A stretch of 64,000 nt of DNA from Aldrovandia affinis (Eukaryota; Chordata; Actinopteri; Notacanthiformes; Halosauridae): positions 1,079,392-1,143,391 of the forward strand of contig JAINUG010000085.1 of NCBI GenBank assembly GCA_029706075.1, written 5' to 3'. Shown here one piece after another: positions 1 to 11,696 of the stretch (position 1 is its first letter; every line of letters starts with the position of its first letter). The notes under the pieces were generated by a model. That model made no database searches. It was given only the letters and a program-made list of their open reading frames with translations, and had not been told where the DNA came from. A program made the translations under genes and the position numbers.

Positions 1-2534
1 CTGAGAAATCATTTAACATGCTTCATGCAACCTTTGGGGCCCTTGTTATTAGTCACCTGCTTCACTATGTGATTCAGAACAGGGTCTTGAAAGGCTGCTC
101 TCAGAACATATGAGTGTTTATGCATCATTTCCCATTGGGCTTCGACATGGCAAGTCAATGCCTGTGTCTGCATTTATCTGGCTATATGGATAATATGTGA
201 GTTTCTTTATCAAAAGTTTGCATCCCAGCTATAAGAAATTGAATCCATACCCACAATTCAGTTCAGGCCTCTGGCCAAGAACAGCCTAAAGCAGATGACT
301 CACACAACTGAAAGGAAACCCCATAAGTAACAATACTTTGAATGATGCCTGCCATTAGGTTTACACTTTCATAAGGGGACTGTAAGGGAAGCAACCTATC
401 AGCTAAACTACAAAGGGTTGGATTCAACAAGTTGGGGGTTGGGAGTTGGGGGGGGGGGTGGTCTAATATGGCAATTTGGTATGTTGTAAGGCCCTTTCGT
501 GCTAAGCCGTTGAGCCTTAGTGATTTAGTACTGTCTACCTGTCAACAGTGTAATTTGCAAGTAAGTCTATTTCTCTAACCTGCCATTTAAATACAAAGTA
601 CTTGAGAGTGGCTGGTATGCAGACTATTAGTCACTCACATAGCAGGTCTGCAGACAGTAGCCATAAGCACCAAAACGTGTTATTTGCTTTCCCTTGTAAA
701 GTTAGATTGTACTGCAGTCTCTTATCCTACAGATGATCACAGAGTAATCTGATCTCATAGTAACATAGCTAGAGGAAAAATAGGTGTAAGTATTTTAGTA
801 TTTTGTCTTGGCTTTTTTGTGGTACAATTAAAAACATATTTGGCTAAGAATAGCAGCCATCCCATTATCTGTCCATATTTAGCAGTGATTAGGGGCTGAC
901 TAATCGTTAAGGTAGAGGGAATGGAAACAAAGGGGAAAGCATATGTTCCACACATGTGGGTCTCCCCCCTCAAAAGTTTTACAACCATTTTGTGGATATT
1001 TGCATGCTCACTGGCACAACACATTACGAGCTTGGAACAAACAAGGGGTGAAACCGGTTACAGTACAGCGTTTCGTTAAAAAGAGTACAATCCAGAGGGT
1101 GAAGCAAGAAGCAACGCAGGCACGTCGGACACTTGAATCACATTTACTGGAACAGCAAGCAGGAATTCAAGGAATGTTCCCTCCTTTTTGCCTTCTCCCT
1201 TTTTCCTTGACGAAAGGGCTTTATCCATCCCAGACTTGCCAGTGGGGTATTGCGTTCTCCCTTTAAGGTTGGCCGGACTCCACCTCTTCCCATCTGAGCT
1301 CCCCCTCCTCTGGGACACCTAAGGAGCAGCTACCCCAAGCTGAGGTGTAATAAGTCATGTTCCAAGTCTCTGGGTTTACGGTAAAGCCCGAGTAAGCAGA
1401 TGGGGAAAACTCCCCATTCTTGGCTCTCCACCCCTGCGGCAGTCGGGGGGAGACAGCCACAGACGTTTGCCGGGGAGATCCTTGACACGCTACAGGGGTT
1501 TCCTCATTGGAGGGTTCCTGCATGCCTACTGCAGGATCTGAGCGCAGTGCAGCACGCATGGGGACTGTGTCTATGCCTCGGTCTAAAATGTAAGCACGAC
1601 ACTGCATCAGATGCAATAGCGCTTCATCCTTGACATTTTCTCCAGAGAGTTATTCAAATCATGTATTTTTAAGCTGCAATGTGTAAGGCAATAAGGGGTA
1701 CCCAGAACACAGGTTTATCATGTGGATTTCAGTTTGTTGAACATTTGCATAGGGGGGACGGCCTGGTTCCGGGGAATGAATTTTTGAAATGCACCTGGGG
1801 ATCGGGCCAGACTGCAGCCTCGGTGGGGGGGCTGGAGTTTTCGCACCACTGAAGCGTGCTTGTCTAATGGAAAGTCTCTCCTTGAACTTATTTCAACCCA
1901 ACTAGATATTCAAAGTCGCCCTTCCTGGAATGCTTTTGCCGGCGGCCCATGACAGTGGCCGCTTGTCCTCGCCTTGGAAATCCTGGTCCGCCATTCTTTT
2001 GTGAAGGGCTTAGGAGGAACGGGCCCCAAATTATGCAACTGCCATGTCCCAGTGTTTACCGTCTGGACCATCATGTGGGGCAGCCCTCTGTCTAATCAAC
2101 AAACGCAGGAGCCGAGGGAACACTCTCTTGTACAGGAGTGTAGCAGAACATATTTCTAAACAGCAGGACGAGGTAACAATTGGAACCGCCTACTCATAAC
2201 AACGGGAATTGTCTACCGGGAACTCGCATATCTATAACTCATTCAGCTGTCAGACAGCTGCTGTCCGGATGCCACGTTTAGTGGGTTACATTAATTGGAA
2301 CGATACTGTACATTACGTGGAAGAATACTAAAAGCATTATTCATCTTTCATTGGAAAGGCGTGCTTTTGTTCTTTTGTTGAAAAGACAAAACCTGACAGG
2401 AAGAAGTCAATGAAATCATTTCTGACTATTTATTTTACTAGTACAAACAAAGATCCCACAGCAGTGAATTACTAACTGCTGCTTTAGAGAGGCAGTGTCA
2501 CTTTACGGGGATACGGGCAGTGTACGGGGATATC
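1..2534. other. Unassigned non-coding stretch
   Basis: I see no recognisable gene or repeat family here. The part from about 1,140 to 2,270 is richer in G+C than its surroundings and holds short open frames on both strands, but none resembles a family I know and none has convincing splice context. A G-run lies near 450. Two CAGCTG E-boxes sit 11 bp apart at 2,244-2,260. The region could be intergenic or intronic. Confidence 0.5.
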
Positions 2535-2539
2535 TTGGT

Positions 2540-3175
2540 ATTACATTACATTACATTACAGGCATTTGGCAGACGCTCTTATCCAGAGCGATGTACAACA
2601 AAGTGTTAACCGTAGTCAAGAACAGTTTAGCTGAAAGCCACCCTAGTGGGAAGTACAGTTCCTAGGTGCTAGGAGCAACCACATAGTTAAACTAGGACCC
2701 TGTAGGTAAATCTGTAGCCACAATTCAAAGGTAGCAATAAAGCAATCAATGCAGAAAATAATGCCTAAGCCTAATTCAATACATAAACAAGTAGACATGT
2801 GTAATACTAAGCAACTACGTCCCTAAGTTAACAAAAACCGGCCTACGGGGAGAGGTGCACCCTGAAGAGGTGAGTCTTCAGTTGTCGCTTGAAGGTGGCC
2901 AGGGTCTCAGCTGTTCTGACTTCCACAGGAAGGTCATTCCACCATCGTGGAGCCAGAACTGACAGGAGACGTGACCGGGAAGCGCAGGTGCGGAGGGGGG
3001 GAGGTGCTAGGCGTCCTGAGGTAGCAGAACGGAGTGGTCTGGCAGGTGTGTAGGGTTTGAAGATCTTGAGGAGGTATGTTGGGGCTGATCCCTTGACTGC
3101 CTGGTATGCTAGGACCAATGCCTTGAATTTGATGCAATATAAGTGTAAATATAGTGTAAATTCCAGTTTGTCTAC
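2540..3175 (-). mobile_element. 5'-truncated L2-clade LINE
   Basis: On the minus strand the frame ending at 2,843 encodes the C-terminal end of an L2-type non-LTR retrotransposon reverse transcriptase. It carries the typical run YTPARPLRSA, then SVLAPRWWNDLPVEVR, then a TFKRQLKTHLF ending. A roughly 240-bp 3' untranslated region follows. It ends in the L2 stem-loop (ATCGCTCTGGATAAGAGCG on the minus strand, about 2,575-2,593) and a short TGTAA-type repeat at 2,540-2,560. In this clade the 3' stem-loop is the site recognised by the element's own reverse transcriptase. The catalytic RT and endonuclease domains are absent, so this is a dead 5'-truncated copy. The upstream boundary near 3,175 is approximate, because similarity to L2 fades there. 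Confidence 0.82.
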
Positions 3176-3764
3176 CTTTACAACTTTGATCAGATAACAG
3201 CACAGGGCGTGTAACTTGAGAAGACTTGAGAAGACCTGGTGGTATGGCTGACCACCTGCTGTCACTCACTGCAGGAACATGAGCTGCCCACAGGAACATG
3301 TGACAGTGGACCCAGTGGCACAGAGATAGCAGGACAGGTTCTGTCTACTGTCCATTACTCCAGACAGGATACAATTAAGGAAACTTTGCTAGAATCTCAA
3401 ATATGTTTTATACGAATGCATTCTTGAGAAAAAAAAGCAATTTTGTGTTATTTATTGTTTACTGTTGTTTTGGACATTGGCTTACTGATCAAACACAAAT
3501 GGGATTTGGAAATGCAGTCCAGTGCAACTGGTTAGATTGAAAAAATATTTCACCATATTCCGCCGTCGTTGCTTGAACAAAGCCATATCAAACATCCCAG
3601 ACATCAAAAGAAAAATTTGAGCCCAAACACTCTGACAGCAGTAAATCATTTGAAGTGGAATGCCTCTAGTTATGTTTCTATTGTGGTGAAAGAGACCAAT
3701 GGATGGCTATGTTGGACTTAGGTCATCCCAAAATTTGGCAAGAAGAAATTTGAGATGTGTAGGT
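3176..3764. other. Unassigned spacer
   Basis: Non-coding sequence between the truncated L2 element and the hAT transposon. I see no recognisable feature. Confidence 0.5.
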
Positions 3765-4031
3765 TAGGGCTGTGATGGTATGAAATGTTCACAGTATGAT
3801 AATCGTACTATTCAATATCTCGGTTTTCAGTATATCACGGTATCAGTTTTTAAGCAACAAAAAAAAGTATCACACAAAGTTTACAACTCGATCTGTGTAT
3901 TGTATGGCTCTTTACTATTTTAATTGAAAAATAAAGCAAAAAAGGCAACTGAACATAGTTCACTCCTTGTAATTGTATGTTTAAATCAATTTAAATCATT
4001 CACTTTGAGAATTAAGAAACATTTTTCTTTA

Positions 4032-4349
4032 TCAGCTTATCAGATCTAGTACTATTTTTACTAGATCTGATTTTCTCACTTTATCCATTGTGGCATAACA
4101 TGAAGGATGATACTCACACCGGTGGAATGCAAGGTTTGACGTGTTCCCTCCTCTGGCCATTGCATGTTTCCCACATTCTCTACAGATGGGAGATTCATTC
4201 TCAACAACAACACCATATTTGTTTCTGAATCCAAAGTGAGTCCACACGGATGAACGAGTTTGCGTTTTGGGGGGATATAATTTGTCATTACAGACCGCCT
4301 CAGCATCGGAATCAGCGTTGGACATCGCAAGTTTTATAAGGGACTGCAA
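4032..4349 (-). pseudogene. hAT transposase N-terminal BED zinc finger fragment
   Basis: A 105-codon open frame encodes a BED-type zinc finger, the DNA-binding module at the N-terminus of many hAT transposases and ZBED proteins. The visible landmarks are an aromatic SSVWTHFGF start, a CRECGK cysteine pair, the conserved GGNTSNLAFH segment, and a final H-x4-H pair in HRCEYH. The catalytic RNase H-like domain and the dimerisation domain are absent downstream. The frame sits between the two hAT inverted repeats in the expected orientation, with the 5' end towards 5,134. It is therefore the remnant first exon of the element rather than a host gene. Any residual expression is unknown. Confidence 0.75.
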
Positions 4350-4545
4350 ACTGAGATTTATGTAGTGTAGCTAGCTAGCTAGCTACCTACCAGGGTTGGG
4401 AAATGCGAGGGAGCTGCCTGTACGTGCGCAATCGCGTTGTAACAAAACAAATGCAAGAACAACCAAAGAGGTGGTGGGATTAAATGACATTAGCAGACAC
4501 CCCAGGTCCAGGTTATTTAATATATAATATTATATTACCTCACGG

Positions 4546-4965
4546 TCTCGCCTCTTCTCTGTCCTGACCCCTTGGTGGTGGAATGATCTTCCGCACTCAG
4601 TCAGGACCGCAGAATCACTGGCCATCTTCCGCAAGAGACTCAAACCCCACCTCTTCAGACTTCACTACCACTGAATTCTGTACATTTAACTAATTGTCAT
4701 CACCACTTACATGTTTAATACAGTTTGTTTGTAATATGCATCCTTGTTAAAAACTTTCTCAAAAAAATAATCTACTAACCTCTTCTTTCCTGGTGTTACA
4801 GGTATATGCAGCTGCCAACAATGATATCTATTGCTGTATTACTGCACTGATCTCTTGCGTGAACAATGATTGATCGTACCATGTATTAATGCACATCTTG
4901 TAAATTGTTCTGGATAAAAGCATCTGCTAAATGCTTAAAATGTCAAAATGTAAATGTAATATGAG
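4546..4965 (+). mobile_element. L2-clade LINE 3' fragment
   Basis: The plus-strand frame 4,546-4,674 encodes the last 42 residues of an L2-type reverse transcriptase (SRLFSVLTPWWWNDLPHSVR, then KRLKPHLFRLHYH and a stop). About 225 bp of 3' untranslated sequence follow. The end is the L2 tail GTTCTGGATAAAAGCATCTGCTAAATGC at about 4,900-4,937 and a TGTAAATGTAAT-like tail. The fragment lies inside the hAT transposon, so it inserted after that element. Confidence 0.8.
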
Positions 4966-5134
4966 TTATTTAGACATTTTTGTAGCGTAACGGTTGAAAT
5001 ATTTATTTTTTTCACATGAAAATAGCTTTTGCCATGTGATTTACTATCACGGTATTACGCTAAGTTTATGATAGTACTATTTCATATTTTAATATCGTGC
5101 TATACCGTCATATCGGTATACCATCACACCCCTA

Positions 5135-8105
5135 GTATAGGTGCCATCTGACTTTAAAGGTAATCACAGATGTTTCATGAGATATGAAATCAATTTAGCT
5201 GATGGTATTTTGACTGACGCACGAATGATCCAATGCACTTGTTTTGATTCCACTTATTTGAATAACTGTTTCCATCCCCTGGCATGTGCAGTGTTTGCTT
5301 GAGCAGATTCTCTATGCGTCTGCATACCCCAGGCGTTTATTGAACAGGGTAGAGGTGACAGAAAACTCCAGAGGCTATAATGTATATTGCGTAATGCTGT
5401 GCTTTTTGACCGAACAGATGTGAAACACAGACTCCTGGTGATATACGGAGGCTGTCATTCAATGGTGACCAGAGAGTTTGGACCGCTTCATTTGCAGCAA
5501 TGATGGAAACGTATTTGTCAGTAAATTAATGTTCAAAGTGAAAACTATTTTCAGGATGATTACCCATTTGTACACAGTGTTGCATGTACACAGTGTCCCT
5601 TGGCACTTGGGCTTTAATAACTGTTCATATTTTAGAGGGAAATTGTCCATGTAACATCTAGGTTAATGTAGGCTAATGTATAATAGTTTGAAATTAATTG
5701 TACGACTCATATTTGCATTGGTCAGTTCAGCTTTGCAACTTAACAAATTTGGTGCATGACCTGTCTGATCCTAATCAGCGAGGCGTAGACTGCAGAGGTA
5801 TGCCAGTTTTGTTCCACATAAACCAATTACTTACATTTTATATGTTAACATAGAACATTAAACCAGTCTTCCCATTTCTTAATTTTTTTAATTTAATGGG
5901 AGTTTAAATTTGCTTAGCAGCCCCCCAACACCATGACTTAGAATTTTTTTTTGTCTAAGCAAATCTAGTAGTACAGAATAATATAATTGTATTTGTAACA
6001 TAGAAATAATTGTATTTTTAACATACAGGTCATTACCTGTATTGTTTATTTTATACAGCCTTCTTGGCTCATATTTATAAAGGGAATGAGTACGTTTGGA
6101 GGGTACTGTATGTATACATGTATGTCTGTGTGTGTCAGTTTCATTTTCTATGATGAGGCTGAGGAGGCTAAGTCTCCTAAATTCTAGAAACAATACATTA
6201 TTGTTCATGTTTAAAATAAATCCTGATAGAAAGCTCCACAAATTCAAAGCATAATAACTAATTTTCCTCACTATCATAAACAGTAATAAACAGTAAGCTC
6301 TCCCACTACAAACCAGACCTAACCAGATCAAACCTACGTATGCACTGAGGGCACGCTTTGCTGGCCGTTCCCTGTGCTCTCAAAGTTTTTAAAAAATCTA
6401 GCAAGAGTGGGGGGTTGGAGGCTTGCCTTTAATCTGTAATATAGGACCTATAACCTATGCTCTTTCACTCTGTGATTCAAGCTGAATCATTTTTTTAAAT
6501 TGGACAAAAATGTTTTAAATGTCCAATTTTTATCCAATCAAGCACATCACACATTGCTTTGTTTTTAGTATGATCAAGTATGATTGATCTAATTTATTTA
6601 CTCTGTGTTGATATTTGTATCAGTTTCAATTTAGCTTACTTCTATTTGGTAGGAGGAGCAGGCTTGTTAGCTAATATCTAGCTTGAAGATTAGTAGCTAC
6701 GTAGGTGAGCTTACATGAGTGATGATCATGGCTAATGGCTAGCATGTATATATATGCTAGCCATTATATATATACTGTATATATATATACATTTATATGT
6801 ACTACAGTACATACAACTTAACAAGCCCTGTACCTCAAAGATCCTGGGACAGAATGCTTGCTTCAATTGGAATTGGCATCTCAAATTACTGTACTTTAAC
6901 ATGGATCATAATGTTTTCTTTTACTTATAGGATTTTGAAATGATTATGTTGCAGAAACAATAACATATAAAGCATAACATACTGTATTGTAACTGGATCA
7001 GTACATTTTGGCTTTCAAGTAGACATGTATACAGGTCCTTATAAACTATGCTAAATATTATCTGATGAAGAATGTCATGTCACTTACATGTCCTGCTGTT
7101 GCTCAGGTCTCAACCACAAATGAATGAGACATCTTCACAATGCATGATTTCCTTCCGTGGAATGTTAGTTCTAGTACATCCATCGTAGAGCTGAGGTTTC
7201 ACTCTAGTAAATAGAAGCAAACCACAAACCATAAAAGAGAAATGGCAGGATGGTAACTTACACTGAGCACACATATTGTATACAAACACTTTCATTCTTC
7301 TCGTATGTGTTCCCATTGATTCCAAACTCAAAAGCACCATGGATAAATTACAGTCAGTTTTCCATCAACTTAATTTGGCTAATGTGGTGTGACTGAGGAA
7401 AAAAGAAGCTTTACTCTGGAGACGTAATTCCCGGAAACAGGTCAGTGGCACAATCTCTCAGGCCTTTAGGTTACACAGGGTTTTGTGTGGATTTCAAAGG
7501 AAAACCCAGCCTAGCCTAAAAATACAGTAAATGACTGGAAACTGGATAATAGCTAATAGTTTTGTATTACCTCCAATTTATCAGCAAAGAATTTAACAGA
7601 TGACACTAGGTTTCACACCTATCACTGTCCAGTGAAGTCCAAGCCAAGTTACTTGAACAAATGTAAGAAAATATGAGAAGCATTGCTTTGGAATTTGGAA
7701 TTTCCCTTAGTGGAACAAATAGGAAGAAACCTTAGGAACCAGACTCAAGAGAGGGAGTCTATCCTCCTCTGGCCAGGTCAGGGTCTGAGTTTGTAATTAC
7801 CAACAGCGCTTGATGAGTCTACATGCAAAACAATATAGGGAATTGGTTAAGTTCAAGGCAGCTGGAGGTGGTGGCCCTGGGGTTGGTAGTGGGCTGGGAT
7901 GGGTCCTTGGCAGGTTTATGACCAGTTCTGAATTTGGATTAGGCTTGGGACATGGGGCAGGTGCCCTAGCAGTGAGTAATGTTTTGTAACCATTGCTTTT
8001 ATATTGCTATATAATTTTTATATACAGAAATTCTTATTTTCAGGTGCAAACACAAACAGGTCAATGAAAACAAATATATTAACTTGTAGTGGATTCATTT
8101 CCGAT
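5135..8105. other. Unassigned AT-rich stretch
   Basis: No gene recognised. A minus-strand open frame at 5,888-6,331 (147 codons) has no family resemblance and biased, low-complexity content; I do not believe it is coding. A perfect 12-bp-arm palindrome lies at 6,734-6,765, followed by TA repeats to about 6,792. Confidence 0.5.
6734..6792. repeat. Palindrome followed by TA microsatellite
   Basis: AATGGCTAGCAT (6,734-6,745) and its perfect reverse complement ATGCTAGCCATT (6,754-6,765) flank an 8-base GTATATAT loop. TA-rich simple sequence follows to about 6,792. The arms can form a 12-bp hairpin or cruciform. Confidence 0.8.
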
Positions 8106-8447
8106 CAGGGCTGGACTGGGACAAAAAATAGGCCCTGCCATTTGGCTCAGACCGGCCCATCACAATCGGTCGGACACCGCCCATTACTACGACATCCTTG
8201 CAGTCTGTCCATTTTGGGGCGGCCGTTCGATGGCAAAAAAGCATGTGATTGGGCCGCCCAGTGTCAGTATAGAAAATGAACCAATGGGCCGCTGTCCATT
8301 TTTTGTTGGCCGTTAGATGACAAAAAAAATAATATATATTTATATATTTTTTAATTAAAAATAATAATTCTACCGGCCCTACCGGCCCAAAACTAGACCG
8401 GCCCACCGGGAATCTGCCCGGTAGACTATATAGCCAGTCCAGCCCTG
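8106..8447. mobile_element. hAT-type MITE
   Basis: A 342-bp element with perfect terminal inverted repeats of 14 bp: it begins CAGGGCTGGACTGG and the reverse complement of the right end begins CAGGGCTGGACTGG. The flanking 8-mers are TTTCCGAT (8,098-8,105) and TTTCCAAT (8,448-8,455), a 7/8 match and the length made by hAT transposases. The interior is rich in ACCGGCCC/GGGCCGG motifs near the right side and has an AT-rich middle. There is no transposase frame, so it must have been moved in trans. Confidence 0.85.
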
Positions 8448-11108
8448 TTTCCAATGGCTTTATTCTTGAATTCTTACGGTTTGAATTCTTACTGCTTTTT
8501 ACATTTACTCTGAGGCCAGTAAAGTATGATGCATGGAAGTTGATTTGTTTGCTGTTTAATTGTATTCGATGTGCAAAACATCAACCTGAGCTGTTCATTT
8601 GGACTCTGGTGTTATTTGTGCTTATGTTATCTGTGTAGAGATTTTACTGATCATATTTTTCCGGCGCATAAGAATTATTTTCGCGTTGTGAAAGTGAAGC
8701 TCCCAGTGTCTAAGCTGTTAATGGCTTAGACACTTCAGTGGCCAAAAAATGTTAGCAAACAAAATACATTTTATACAGGCCAGCGTTGCATTAAACAACC
8801 ACTAGGAACTCTTATAATCAAAAGGTTCAGATCCGGTTCTAAAGACATGAACTGCAAACTTTTTTCAAGTTAGTTATTTTGTAACAATATATAGATGTGT
8901 TGTAGTTACACATGCATTACAGTGTAGTTACACTGTCACTACATAAAGTAAAATGCCTTTAGTATAGTATCTCAAAAGAGCTTCAGATATATATAAAAGC
9001 ATGGGACTAACACCCTGAGTAGGTTAATGTGTTTCTGACACATAAACAAGACTTGAAACAATTTTTTCATCACAGAGATCCTCCGCCAAATTGTCCATGC
9101 GAGTCGGAATGTGCAGGATGTCAGGGTTCCGGCGAGCCAGGCTTCCCGATTGGCTGAGAGGTGGCTATGGAACTCAGGAGATGTGTCTACTGATGCGGCC
9201 TGACAATCTGTAAAATACATCTCTAATCCCATCTGAGTGACTGAGGCACAGTTTGCATACAACAGCCTGTGGGGGGGGTGTTAGTTGCTTGGTATCTTTC
9301 TCATTTTTGTGTCCGGAACAGGAAATCAATCATTTCTGTCTGCATTCTTTTATGATTATTTCAAATATTCTTTCATGCTGTGTCAACTGGTGATTATTTA
9401 CAAGTAACAGTAATGCAGAGGAAATTAGCACTAATAACATTTTCCACATAAAACAGTCCAGACAAAGCACTCAGTCCCTATTCATATCTTGATTGATTAA
9501 CCTTGACTGATACCTGGGATAAGTCTTGTTGCTTTGCACCTTCTCTGTAGTCTTTAGATAACTTCAATGTCCTTGATACTATTATTTCAGTTTTGCTTTT
9601 TCAAATTCAACGAGAGTAGCTAGCAAGCTATCTAGAATATGCTAACAGTTGTATCTAAAATGGCTAGCTAGCTAGGGATTGTAAAAGTTGCATCTTAACT
9701 AGTTCGCTAACTTAGCCAGCCAGCAATGGAAAGCCACCTTCAGCTAAATATCAGTTTTCAAATTAATCTTGCTCAATTCATTCTCATTTATAACCCCCTA
9801 ATACTCAGGGGGTTGAGAAGAACTCATCCCTTTAGGTTGATTGATTATAAGAAGTTAAGCTTGCCAATAAAAAAAAATTCTTGTGAAAATGTAATTGAAT
9901 TTGGGTGTCAAAAAGGAGCAGCCCTGTGCATGTGCGCATAGCAACAACATAAATTAGAAAACATGTATGCAACAAGCTAGGTACTCAACGCATTAGGAGA
10001 GCACAGAGTTCAGTTGGAATCAGTTGAAACCAGAATATTTGGAGATTTTGTTTCTATGTGATGGACATGCCTTTGAGTTACACAACTTCCTTTTTGATGC
10101 CCCCCCCCCTCAACTGTCCTATTCCCACAGCCAGTAGGATGCACATAATCTCCCAAAGGGCATATTAAACAGTTCCTGAAAATTTACCAACTCAATGTTA
10201 CAGCAGAGGCCAGCCAGTTCAACCCTGAGATGAATACATTTGTTCTCTCGGTTCTTAACCAGCTGACAAACTTCAGAGATTAAATCACCCAGGATTTGTA
10301 CTTATACCATTACCCTGGTCTCTGGTGTTATATACTGGTTTTGAATACTTATGTAATCAATTATTGTCTGTTTTGTGAATACGTATTACACCCAGTGTGT
10401 GTGTGTATATATATATGTATATATGCTGTTCAGAAGATTATTATTAATAATAATAATAATAATAATAGTTAAATTATATGTTTCTTGTTTTGTGATTTCT
10501 ATTAATTGTTTTAATTATTAAGCTAAATCTAGGTGAGAAGAATTTAATTAGCAATAAGGATTCTTTATAGTTTGGTGTGACATTGCAAATTCACAACATC
10601 TTTAAAGTCAACCATTTATTGGAACTGTAATTAGCAGATGGTTACCACCTGCCGTGTGGGAAGTCCATCTGAAATGAGTTTGCATTGGTTTGTGGGATGT
10701 TGTTCCAAAGATCCTTTCCTCAGAGTCCTCCTTGCTTTGACTGTGCTGAGCATTCATTTCTGCACTGGCTTTTGAGACACCTCAACATGATGGCTAGATT
10801 ATTTCATCTCAATGCGGGGGCCATGTCAGTTCCAGCTCTCAAAATAGGGGTTTGAAGAGGAAGCCCTTTACTCACTCACAGTGTGTGCATCTCCCCCGAC
10901 AACAAAGGTCTACCCCTGGAGGACAAAAAGTCCTCAAAGCGGTCGAATCTGTTGAACAGTGCAGGTGCAGTTCTTTTTTTGTGTTTGTTTTTTTTAGCAT
11001 GTCTCACCCATGGCTGAAAAAAAACCCACACACACAAAAACACACAAAAGTACACAATATAAACACAGTCTTACACATTGTTAACATTCTTGAATAAGGT
11101 ATAACAAA
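8448..11108. other. Unassigned stretch, one exon-like segment
   Basis: No recognised gene. At about 9,077-9,203 a T-rich stretch and CACAG resemble a splice acceptor, followed by 42 open codons and a stop, without recognisable homology. AGCT-rich repeats occur near 9,615-9,680. A GT/TA tract (10,396-10,425) and an AAT tract (10,440-10,468) are simple repeats. Confidence 0.45.
10396..10468. repeat. GT/TA and AAT microsatellites
   Basis: Simple repeats: GTGTGTGTGTATATATATAT to about 10,425, then an ATA/AAT trinucleotide run from about 10,440 to 10,468. Confidence 0.9.
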
Positions 11109-11113
11109 CATCA

Positions 11114-11682
11114 TGTCGTGATGATCAGGAACGAACCCAAACGCAGACACGGAAGGTTAGGATGGAGAGTGAAAATTTAATAATAATTATACAAGTGATG
11201 ACAGAGGTAGTAGAGACGATGGGCTGGATTCTGGAAGGGATGCACAGGAGGGCAGATAGGAGGAGGGAACCGGGGAGGCAGCGAAGCATGCAGGTAGGCA
11301 GGATGAACAGAGCTGGCAGACGGATGAGTAATGGACCTGAACACGAGGGGGAAACGACAAGAACAAGGGTAAACATACAAAAACACGCAACACGGAGAGA
11401 ACAGTAAACACAGCGTAGGAAACAAGTAACAGGAGTCAGCTTCTACCGAGTAGAGGAAACAACGATCTGACGAAGAGTGACTGGAAAACCGGGTAGATGT
11501 ACTCTGCAGGGCTGATGAACTTGATGGGAGGCTGGTGTGCCGGAATAGGCAACAGGTGAACATGATGAGTGGTAACGAGGGAATGATAATAGAATAATTG
11601 AAAATAATAAAACAATTAACACAACAATCACAAGGGAGGAACAAGACAACGGAAAAACGAGACAGGAACATCGAATATGACA
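11114..11682 (-). repeat. 3' LTR of gypsy element
   Basis: A 569-bp long terminal repeat beginning TG and ending CA as read on the plus strand, as LTRs do. It matches the right LTR base for base by eye except for two indels: one G in the run before TAGATGTAC (about 11,496), and GG missing in the ATCGAATATG segment (about 11,673). The element reads on the minus strand, so this left copy is the 3' LTR. The putative start of the R region, GTCAGATCGTT on the minus strand, lies at 11,461-11,471. Confidence 0.96.
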
Positions 11683-11696
11683 GTACCCCCTCAACG
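11683..11696 (-). other. Polypurine tract
   Basis: Immediately inside the 3' LTR the minus strand reads GTTGAGGGGGTAC up to the LTR's TGTCATATT start. This purine-rich run is in the position used to prime plus-strand DNA synthesis in LTR retrotransposons. Confidence 0.7.

Larger units (their letters stand above)
3765..5134 (-). mobile_element. hAT DNA transposon, internally deleted
   Basis: The two ends are imperfect inverted repeats: the left begins TAGGGCTGTGATGGTAT and the reverse complement of the right begins TAGGGGTGTGATGGTAT. They continue into related ACGGTAT/ATCACGGTAT-rich subterminal sequence. The flanking 8-mers are GTGTAGGT (3,757-3,764) and GTATAGGT (5,135-5,142), a 7/8 match. 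This is the 8-bp target duplication expected of hAT elements. Inside are a BED zinc-finger exon on the minus strand (4,032-4,349) and a plus-strand L2 LINE fragment (about 4,546-4,965). The rest of the transposase is missing, so this copy is non-autonomous. The order of events is L2 into hAT. Confidence 0.85.

Noticed and set aside
5888-6331. 147-codon minus-strand frame
   Set aside because: No recognisable family, AT-rich biased composition, no splice or promoter context.
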